23,940 nucleotides of DNA. Origin: a virus. Location: positions 1 to 23,940 of IMG/VR virus record IMGVR_UViG_3300042305_000888, one strand, 5' to 3'. A model generated the notes under the pieces. It had not been told where the DNA came from, did not search any database, and saw only the letters and a list, made by a program, of their open reading frames with translations. The position numbers and the translations under genes were made by a program. This document shows positions 1 to 7,700 of this stretch, piece by piece (the stretch's first letter is position 1; the number at the start of each line of letters is the position of its first letter).

Positions 1-122
1 GGCTTCAAACCTAGCCACGCGAGCAGGACCGTGATCCAGCTCGAGTTGCTCTGCCCGCCGACAAATCCCACTGCTCCGTATGGGCCGTAGACAATGCCCA
101 TGGGTGATGTGTCGTAACGCAT
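1..122 (-). CDS. Unrecognised small protein, N-terminal part (runs off left edge)
   Basis: An open frame starts at an ATG at 122 and continues without a stop to the window edge, giving 40 visible residues beginning MRYDTSPMGIVYGPYG. The start is chosen because a strong Shine-Dalgarno sequence, AAGGAGGT on the minus strand (129-136), lies six bases upstream, the best ribosome site in the window. An extended -10 promoter sits just beyond it. The visible part is rich in Gly, Tyr and Ser, then turns hydrophobic (SWITVLLAWLGL), which could be the start of a membrane segment. I do not recognise the family. It points away from the integrase, so it could be a phage gene on the far side of attP, or host DNA if this is a prophage end. 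Confidence 0.6.
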   Translation of the reverse strand, partial: MRYDTSPMGIVYGPYGAVGFVGGQSNSSWITVLLAWLGLK

Positions 123-146
123 CGCGCCACCTCCTTTCCGCCTTCT

Positions 147-155
147 ATTATACCA
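147..155 (-). promoter_or_regulatory. Extended -10 promoter for the left-edge gene
   Basis: The minus strand reads TGGTATAAT, a perfect TATAAT box (147-152) with the extended TGn element. No good -35 hexamer lies 16-18 bases upstream, which is tolerable for an extended -10 promoter. The start of transcription would fall near 140, giving a very short leader before the Shine-Dalgarno sequence at 129-136. Confidence 0.6.
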
Positions 156-170
156 GAAAGAGCGGAAAAG

Positions 171-182
171 TTGTAGTTACAA
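171..182. promoter_or_regulatory. Small palindrome in the -35 region, possible operator
   Basis: TTGTA-GT-TACAA is a perfect 5-bp inverted repeat with a 2-base centre. It lies where the -35 contact of the promoter at 147-155 would be, so a bound repressor could block that promoter. It is short enough to occur by chance, and no regulator gene is visible in the window. Confidence 0.25.
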
Positions 183-195
183 TGCTGACACACTA

Positions 196-213
196 TCCGG
201 CACGACAGCCGGA
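196..213. repeat. Small hairpin TCCGGC-N6-GCCGGA
   Basis: This is a perfect 6-bp inverted repeat with a 6-base loop between the left-edge promoter and the attachment-like dyad. No T-tract follows on either strand, so it is not a convincing terminator. It may be an accessory protein-binding site or chance. Confidence 0.25.
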
Positions 214-227
214 AACCCGCATAGCGA

Positions 228-270
228 CAGGGGTAGAGCAAAGATTAGAAATCCGCTGCTCTATCCCCTG
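228..270. repeat. Near-perfect 43-bp dyad around a tRNA anticodon loop, putative attP core
   Basis: The left arm CAGGGGTAGAGCA (228-240) and right arm TGCTCTATCCCCTG (257-270) are inverted copies, 13 pairs with one unpaired base. The 16-base centre contains a second nested dyad, GATT-AGA-AATC (243-253), whose middle is the anticodon of a tRNA-Arg remnant. The right arm is the D-arm of that remnant, and the left arm is not part of any tRNA. Tyrosine integrases bind inverted core sites around a short crossover region, so I infer that this is the attP core. The arms are further apart than is usual for core sites, so a structural (hairpin) role is also possible. Confidence 0.5.
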
Positions 271-282
271 AGCTACGGGAGC
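243..282 (-). other. 5' half of a tRNA-Arg(UCU) gene, probable attachment-site identity block
   Basis: Read on the minus strand from 282, this has a 7-nt acceptor strand GCTCCCG, TA, D-stem GCTC, loop AGGGGATA, D-stem GAGC, A, anticodon stem GCGGA, and loop TTTCTAA with anticodon TCT. After TC (two bases of the 3' anticodon stem) the similarity stops: no matching CCGC, variable loop, T-arm or acceptor 3' strand follows. It is therefore not a functional tRNA by itself. Many phage integrases recombine in the anticodon loop of tRNA genes. The fragment lies beside an integrase gene, so I infer that it is the host-identity part of attP. It keeps the 5' half, whereas phages more often carry the 3' half. 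Confidence 0.65.
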
Positions 283-309
283 TTAAGTCGTTTTACACTG
301 TTTGTATGG

Positions 310-381
310 TGCCAACAGATGCCAACAGATGTTGATTGAGCTGCCACAGTCTGCCACATTGACTGCCACACTCGTGCCACA
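310..381 (+). repeat. Six phased TGCCA(A)CA repeats, putative integrase arm-type sites
   Basis: TGCCAACA occurs at 310 and 320, and TGCCACA at 342, 352, 364 and 375, all in the same orientation. Start-to-start spacings are 10, 22, 10, 12 and 11 bases, close to one or two helical turns, so the sites face one side of the DNA. The cluster lies between the tRNA-derived core and the integrase start. Lambda-type integrases use short direct arm sites in just this place. An alternative is an operator array controlling int transcription. No good -35/-10 pair for int is visible here. Confidence 0.55.
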
Positions 382-422
382 GTGGCCTTGACTATGGCGC
401 GCGCGGATGAGATCTGTCCGCC

Positions 423-1538
423 ATGGATATCAAGATCACCACACGCGGACTCACCGGAACTATTCATCTCATCCCCGAGTCGCCGCATTACCGGCTGAGG
501 TTTTATCACCCGGAGAAACGGCGCCGCCAGCGCATCAGCCTCGCCACCTCCGACCTGCCGACCGCCAAGGCCAAGGCCAAAGCCATCCTCGAGCGCACCG
601 CGGACGATGGCATTGCCGCGCTGCGAGACTTCTCCCGGCGCGACACCAGCTCCACGGTTGGCAAGGCTTGTGACCATTACTTGGCGACCAGCACAGTGGC
701 TTTTCGCCGGGACAATGTGAATTGCCTCTACCGCGTGATCAAGGCTGCCCTGCAGACCGATGACGGCCAGAAGGTCCGCGACCTTGCGCTCTCCCGCCTC
801 AACCGCGCCCTGGTCGCCGCCTACCTGAAGAACGCCAAGGTCAAGACCAGCACGCAAAAGTCCTGCCTCGCCAGCGCCCGGGCGATCTTTGCGCGGCAGA
901 ACGACTGGGAGGGCTTCGACGGCCTGCCAGACATGAGCGAGTTCCGAGACGCCTGCACCCGCACCGGACTGCGCGTCCACCTAGACGCCTTCCAACCTTT
1001 GCCCGCGGAGACCTTGGAGGAGATCGACAAGGCGACCAAGGTCACCGGCGGCGGCATCCGACGCGCGTGGCTCTTGGCGCGCTACTTGGGACTGCGCCCG
1101 AGCGAGATCGCCGGCTTCCGCAAGGGCTGGATCGAAAGGCGAGGGGAACAGCACTTCCTGTGCGTCCGTCAGCGTCCAGCGGAAGACTTTGCGCTCAAGA
1201 CCGGCAGCCGCGGTGAGCGCGACATCGGCATCCCGCCGGACATGGCCGCCGAGCTGCTGGCCTGCGAGGACTATGGCATCCCGGGCGGCACGCCCTACAC
1301 GCGATACAACTGGCTCATGCGCGTCTTCAACGCCTTCCTCCGCGGCTACCTGCCAGACCGCGACCAGCTCCTCTACACGCTGCGCAAGCAGGCGGGCAGC
1401 GACTGGTTGGTTGCAACTGGGAAGATCAGCTTGGTGTCGAAGCTCCTCGGCCATAAATCGGCAGCGACCAGCCTGCGCCATTATGCAACGTGGGAAGCGA
1501 GCGTCACACTGCCAGAGGGAATCTTTGGGGCAAAGTAA
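423..1538 (+). CDS. int: Tyrosine recombinase / phage integrase
   Basis: A 371-aa protein that would catalyse site-specific integration and excision between attP and a host tRNA gene. Residues 1-60 look like an arm-binding region rich in basic residues. About 75-170 is the core-binding helical domain, and about 190-365 the catalytic domain. Visible catalytic positions are R225 (LGLRPSE), K259 (ALKTGSR), R321 (YTLRKQ), H344 (LLGHKS) and the nucleophile Y354 (RHYAT). The usual His of the HxxR box is Tyr (Y318-T-L-R321). The ATG at 423 is taken because an in-frame TGA lies at 408-410; no clear Shine-Dalgarno sequence precedes it. The gene is the only plus-strand gene here, convergent with the late operon, with phased repeats and a tRNA remnant upstream. 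Its LRKQAGS segment recalls, from memory, integrases of Verrucomicrobiota-type elements, which is weak host evidence. Confidence 0.92.
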   Translation: MDIKITTRGLTGTIHLIPESPHYRLRFYHPEKRRRQRISLATSDLPTAKAKAKAILERTADDGIAALRDFSRRDTSSTVGKACDHYLATSTVAFRRDNVNCLYRVIKAALQTDDGQKVRDLALSRLNRALVAAYLKNAKVKTSTQKSCLASARAIFARQNDWEGFDGLPDMSEFRDACTRTGLRVHLDAFQPLPAETLEEIDKATKVTGGGIRRAWLLARYLGLRPSEIAGFRKGWIERRGEQHFLCVRQRPAEDFALKTGSRGERDIGIPPDMAAELLACEDYGIPGGTPYTRYNWLMRVFNAFLRGYLPDRDQLLYTLRKQAGSDWLVATGKISLVSKLLGHKSAATSLRHYATWEASVTLPEGIFGAK

Positions 1539-1562
1539 AAGGGCCAGCCGGAGCTGACCCTT
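1539..1562 (-). terminator. Rho-independent terminator at the end of the late operon
   Basis: AAGGG-C-CAGC, loop CGGA, GCTG-A-CCCTT forms a 9-bp stem with one internal mismatch on the plus strand. On minus-strand RNA the mismatch becomes a U-G pair and the stem is followed by UUUUACUUU, a good U-tract, 27 bases past the last late gene. The element begins directly after the int stop codon, so it may also end int transcripts, but the plus-strand tail (AGTCTCTTT) is weaker. Confidence 0.7.
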
Positions 1563-1589
1563 AGTCTCTTTCTGGACGTGCCAGATGAG

Positions 1590-1787
1590 CTAAATAGATT
1601 GTTTTTCCGCTGCCTCTAGCCGCTCAATCTCGTTGAGCAGTTCCTGCCGGCGCGAAGCTGATTCAAACATGTCGTCCTCGGCGGTCGTCTCGCCATCCTC
1701 GGCAAACGGAAGTCCGCGCATAGCCGCCGCATAGGCAGCCATATCCTTCTCATCAGCCTTGCTGAAGATCTGTTTGGGGTCGGTCAT
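1590..1787 (-). CDS. Unrecognised 65-aa acidic helical protein
   Basis: This is the last gene of the late operon. Its ATG overlaps the stop of the 2184-aa gene (ATGA, 1784-1787), so translation is probably coupled. The protein is acidic in its first half (ADEKD, EDGETTAEDD). Its second half, roughly residues 43-62 (SASRRQELLNEIERLEAAEK), has the pattern of a charged amphipathic helix or short coiled coil. No signal peptide, membrane segment or known motif is seen. Its position suggests a small accessory to the large internal protein, for example a chaperone or scaffold part, but that is inference only. Confidence 0.7.
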   Translation of the reverse strand: MTDPKQIFSKADEKDMAAYAAAMRGLPFAEDGETTAEDDMFESASRRQELLNEIERLEAAEKQSI

Positions 1788-4700
1788 AGTTTTGCTGCCG
1801 CAGCCTTCACCGCTTTGTCTTGCGCCTTTTTTGCGGCCTTCTCTGCTGCTTTCATATCATTGTACATCTTTGAGGCTTCGTCAAACGATAGTGGCTTTTT
1901 GCCCTCGGGGAAGAACAGGTTTGCCACGGTATCAAAGCTAGATTTCTCGGCGCCGGCATTGTCTGTCCAGCCCTTGGCGTCCCACTTGTGCTTTTCCGCG
2001 AACCACAAAATGGCCTGTAGGTCGTCGGGATTCATGTCCAGCTTCTTGGCTGCACGCTGCATGATGATCTGGCCCAAGGCAAAGTCGTGATTGGTCACGC
2101 CTACCTCAGACTTCGGCTGAATGCGCCACGGCTTGCCGCTGCCCTTGTAAAGCAGCTCGCGCAAATGCCTCGCTGCCCACACGTCGATAGTTGCCTGCAC
2201 CGTGCGACCGGAAAGGTTGCCCGCAAAGTTCGGCGTCTTGGGCGCCTGCCGGTTGATTTTCCAGTCATCCGCGATCACCTTGAGGACTGCGCGCGAGTTG
2301 GCGTTGAATTTCTTGCCGTTTGACCGCATCGGCAAAATGCCAGTCGCCTCAATCATAATCGCCCGCGCCTCGCTTGGGTCCCATTTTTCTGGCGCTTTGT
2401 TAACCAGCTTCCGCAGCGCATTGGCCTCGCTCTTTGCGGCCGTGCGATCCGCCTTGCGCGGCAGGCGTGCTGCGCCACGCGACAACTTGTTGGCCCGCTC
2501 CCGCAGCACGTCAACGTATCCACGCTCCAAAATTGTTGGCACCAGTTTGCCCTCCGACTCAAGCGCCTTCATTTCTAGATAGCCTTGGCGGTGCTTCTCA
2601 TATCTTCCGGCCAAGATGCCCTCATAGGCGTCCATCGCTTGCAAAAAGTTTTGATCCACTGGCGTCTTCGCGCTTGTTGCGCCCAACAGTTGAGATAACA
2701 GCTCTCTGCCCTGCTCGCCCACCGCCGACAGTAGCTTCTCACGCATGCGGCTATACCAGCCCTTGCCCGCCGCAATCTCAGGGTTTTGCATTTGCTCCCG
2801 AGCAAATTCTGCCGTGCGATTAGCCGCACTGTCCACGGCGCCAGAATCTATCGCCGCATCAATTTCTTTGCGAAGTTGCGGGCCGACATCGTAATCAAGT
2901 CCATCGTAATCGGGCTTCGTCAAATCTTCAGCCTTGTTGCCAACGTAGTCCACGATGCCTGGTGCGCGCAAAAGATCATAGCCGATGGATGCCGCTTCCG
3001 GCTTGCCGTCCTTCATGGCCGGCTTGCCCTTGTCGTTGAGCTTTTGCACAACGGGCAGCGTGTCAGCATCGCCCGCACTCAATACTGGCGAAACATCCGG
3101 CATCGCCTGCCCACGCGGAGCCGGAAACGCCTCAGAGTCCGCCGTCTTGCCCTGCGACTTGGCCGCCCTTGACTTAAAAGAATCCACCGGCATAGCCCAT
3201 CCACGATTCGGCGGGTTGGGACGAAGCGCCTCAAGCTCCCCATCGCCGTTAAATTTCCACGGCCCTTCGCCCGCCACCTTCACAAAGCTGGCGTGCGTAG
3301 CCTCTGGGTGCTTGGCTTGATACTCAGCCAGCGTGTTGGCGTAGCCAGCCCGCATGCGCGGCAGCATTTCTGATTGAAAGATTTGCTCGGTAAGCGGCAC
3401 CGTGACCTGTTGGTTTCCGTAGGCTTGGCCGCCCTCCTTGTTACGCATCCATTGGAAGCTCTCAACGGCAGACTGCTCTAAGTTCTGCGCCGCCGCATCC
3501 GGCATCGCCTGCCCACGCCTCTGCAGCGCCCGCTGCAACTGCGGATCTTCCTCCCGCACGCCGCGGCGCAGCAGCTCTGCGCTGATCGCCTCGTTGCGCC
3601 GGAGCAGCTCGCGGGTCTGCGCCGCGCCGCCACGCACCGGACGGCCCTCACGCATACCCAGGGTGGACAGCCCAAGGTAGCCTTGGTTCTCCTCGTATTG
3701 GCGTTGGAGCTGGTCGGTGGGAATGGACTTGAGGGAGTCTGGCATCGCCTGCCCACGCGGGGCGGCTGATGACTTCGGCTTGCGAAGACTAATATCCCGC
3801 AAGCGGTCAATCAGCGCCTGGTAGGATTCTCTGGTATGGCTGGCGCCTTCGCCCGGTCTGGCAGGCGTGTACTCTTTGTCGAAGACCAAGCCGTCCATGA
3901 CTTTGTCCGAGTGCAGCCAATCAAAGAACTCTTTAGACGGCACGCGGCTGCGATACATGGAGTTGCGCGCGTCGGAGAAGCTGACCAAGTGGGTCGGGTA
4001 GTTGTCGTCGTTAAACTCAAGGTTCTTGTATGCGTTGGGCAAGACCTCGCTGAGTTCGTCGCCGGCTTCTTCGATGAACTTCTCCATTGAGACATATCGC
4101 CGTGGTTGTGGTGCGTCTCCGGTGTCTGGCATTGCCTGTCCTCTCGCCGCCATCTTCTCAAGCCCCGGAGGATCTTCCAACAGCTCAGACGGCCGGCGCC
4201 CGCTGTCGTACACCTCGCGGTTATGTCGCGCCGCCGCGGCCCGCGACTGGCTCGGCGTCTCGCCCATGGGATTGTCCATCGTGTCTGAGCCAAAGCGGAA
4301 GAAGCCGTCCTCGCTAATGCTGCCGGCGCCGATGGCCAAGAAGTCCGGCCCGAGATCCTCGTTGGTCTCAAAGTGCGTGCGCTTATTGGTGCTGACCACA
4401 CGGCCGTCTGCGCCGACAAACGCGGCACGTCTGGCTCGCTCATTGAGCGGGATGTCTGCGCGCTCGCCATAGCCCACATCCGGCATCCCCTGAGCGCCCC
4501 GCGGGATCTGCTGGGGCATGCGGTTGTTGTCCACATCCGTCTCCATGTCCACCGCCGGCTTGGGATCGTCGGGCATGGCGTTGCGGTTGGCGCGGTAGAC
4601 ATCAAACTCGCCGCCGGTCTTTCCGGTCGGAACGATCGCGTCGATGCTGTCCAAGTGGATCGTCTTGTAAGCGGTGCCCTTGCCGAAGGCGCCGACCAGC

Positions 4701-7700
4701 GGACCATCGCCGATGCCGATCAGTCCGTTGAGGATGTTGGCGCGCTTGGGTCCGACCGAGAAAGCACCGCCCTTGCCGCGTCGCTGGTCGGTGAGGTGGA
4801 CTGGCAGGTCATCCATGATCGCCTTGAGGTTCCAGTCATATTCCGACAGCGCTGGGTTGCGGTCGGCGATGGCCTTCATAGCGCGGTTGCGGAACTGCGT
4901 CATGTCCAGCCAGCCCCACATGAGTGTGCCGTCTTTCTTGGCGACAAAGTTGCCGTGCAGCGCCTCGCGGTTGACGGCGTTGGTGTTCCTGATGCCGTCC
5001 TTGAACACGTCCTTTGACTTGCCTTTGGCGAAGAAGCGCACCTGCAGGGTCTCTCCGGCATTGTCTGCGGCGTTGATTTTGCGCAAAATAGTGTGAAACG
5101 GCTTATATTGCGGGATAAAGAAAAACGAGTCGGGTAGTCGGCGACCGCTAATTTCACGGCGACCATCGTTGCGCTTGCGCATACCGAAGGTTTGGTCGTC
5201 TGCTGCCGCAACTTCCTTGGATCGGTTAGACATCTCACGCACCGCCTGCTGACGCGCCCTTACGGTTGGCTTGATATCCCTCTTCCAATCCTTCGGCGTC
5301 ACGCTGCCGTCTGGGTTTTTAACCGCAAACTCCGTCTCAACAACTCCGCGTCGCCCGTAGTCTTTCCACGTCACGTTGGGACTGTTCGCCGTGTCCTGCG
5401 GGTTTCCGGTTTTGGAAAGCGGCACGCCAGGATCGACCTCATGCGTCGGGTCATTGATCCAGCGCCTCCACTGCTTAACGTAGTCCTCGTAATTCTTCAT
5501 CACGACCGGATCGCCGGCCGCCACGCGGTTCTCCTTGAAGATTTGGTCACGCCCCATCGGCTTGCCGGTCTGCGGATCGATGTCGATACCGGCCATGTGC
5601 AGGGCGCGCGACTGGGCACCGAGCAGATTCTCAACAAACGACACCGGGTTGGCTCCGAGCGGGATGTTGCGCCGTGCCCTATTCATGTCGATGTTGGCGT
5701 TGCGGAACTCCTCGGCGAAGATCTCCTCGCGCAGCCAATCAAGGCCATCCGCGCTGCCTTTGATCATGCTGCCCTGCGACAGCTCGTTGACCTTGGCCGT
5801 GATCGCCGCGGGGCTTGGCTCAATGTTTATGCCGGCCTTGGCGTTATCTGCTCGCACCATTCCAGCGGCATACTCTCCAGCCATCGCCTTGAGCGCATCG
5901 GGCGTGTAGCGACCATTGATTTCAGCATGCACGGCATCGATCTGATCGGGCGACAATGCGCCGCCGCGGAGAACGGCATGTCCGTATTCGTGTGGCGCCA
6001 AGCCACTGCGGCGGCTTTCGGCGTTGACAAAGATGCGTGCGCGGCGGTTCTCGGAGGGTTGCAGGAAGTAGGCGCCTGAGCCGTTCTGGCCAGCAGCCTC
6101 GGCGTTGAGCTTGTAGTCTCTTGCGTTTAGCGGGACGAGATCGACCTTGTCGCGGAAGAATCCCTGATAAGCCGCCCATTGTGCCAACTCATCAAAGCTC
6201 TTGCCTTGCACAAATGCCGCCACGTCAGCGCCGGCCATCTCCATTTCGGTGAGGAATGAGGCGACCTCTTGCTCTGGCATAACAAAGCCGCGCTCGCCGT
6301 CTTGAAACCTAGTGCCGGGGCGAAGGCGATTGCGCATGATCTCGCCGCCGAGTCCGCTGCCCAGCTCGTTGCCCGCTTGGATGTCCACCAGCATGCGGGC
6401 GATGTCGCTGTTGGCTTCCTCGCCTCGGCGCATATTGGCCTCGGTGAATCGGCTTGCGGCACCACCAACGGCGCCAAACAAGCCGCCAGCCGCAATCATC
6501 TGTCCTGCGCGCTCTGGGTCATCGCTGGCCAGCGCACCGGCAATGAACGGAGCGTTCAGCGTGATGCCCTTGGGTACGCCCGCCGCTGTGTCTCTGGCAA
6601 GTCGAGCGGTTTGTACGAAGCGGTAGTCGCTCAGTTTGTCGAAGACGGCGCGGGATGTTGGCGACAGCTCTGGGTTCTTTGCCAGTCGCGCCGGAGTTGA
6701 CTCCATGGCGCGGTAGCGAGACGGACTTTCCAGCACCTCGCGCACAGACTGCGGCACAGCAGGGTTGGCCGCCACAGCAGCGCGGGCGCCGGCATCAAGT
6801 CCGCGGCTAGGGTCAGCGACCTCCTTGAGCACAGTCTTGGTGAATCCTGATGCGGATCGAAGTTGGCGCGCAACATACATTCCGCCCTTGTATCCGCTGT
6901 AGAGATTGGCTGCAGTCCACGCCAAATCCTTAATCTCGCTAGGCGTTCCCTCAAATGACGACACGCCTGCAGCCACACCATAAACGCCGCCGACCTTGGC
7001 CGTGGTCTTGCCAGCGTCGATTGCCGCCTGCATAGCGGTCTTCTGCGCCACCGCATCGGCTCCGGTTCCGCTAGTCACTGCCTTGACAAACTTGGCGCGA
7101 AGCGCGGTGTCCACGTCCACCGGGAACCCGGCGATAGCTTCAACCTTCTCTGCGGCCTTGGAAATGCCTGCGGCAACCCTTCGACCAACGCCCCAAGTGC
7201 GCGCAGAGCCGCCGATGGGAATGGCTGCCTGGGCGGCAAGCAGTGCCAACTCAGTCTGCGCTTGGTTTGGCTCCACAGAATCCCAGTTACCGCTGGCCAG
7301 AGCGGCCAGAAGTTCCGGCGGCGCCTTGGCCTTCATGTCCTCAATCGACTGGGCGCCAACGCCCATGCGGTCCAAATACTGTCCGTAACGGTAATCCTCG
7401 AGGTCTTGCTCGTTTGTCGGAACCAGCGTCATACCCTCCTTGGCAAATTGCCGCATGCCAGCTTCTGGCGCCACTGGATTGATAATGCCGTCGCCGCTGA
7501 TGACGTTGTTGCCGCCGCTCGCCGCGGGCAGCATGAGCGGCAGTCCGGTCTTGTTTACAGCGACAAACTGCCCGGTCTCCTTGACGCGATACTTCGGTTC
7601 ATGCGTCAGATTGAAAATGTCTTGGTAGGTCTGCAGGCCAAACTCGGTGGAGAGCCGCTTGATTGTCGCCGCAGCCGTTGCGTGCATCTGCCGTTGCGAC

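Noticed and set aside
180-282. A complete tRNA-Arg gene
   Set aside because: After the anticodon loop no matching stem, variable loop, T-arm or acceptor 3' strand could be found, so only the 5' half is present.
3811-4707. A 298-codon minus-strand open frame in another frame of the giant gene
   Set aside because: It is extremely rich in Arg, Thr, Ser and Trp, a frame-shifted reading of the large gene, which itself continues uninterrupted.
5192-6079. A 295-codon plus-strand open frame opposite the zincin region
   Set aside because: It is an antisense shadow of the 2184-aa gene; the HEYGH motif on the other strand supports the minus-strand frame.
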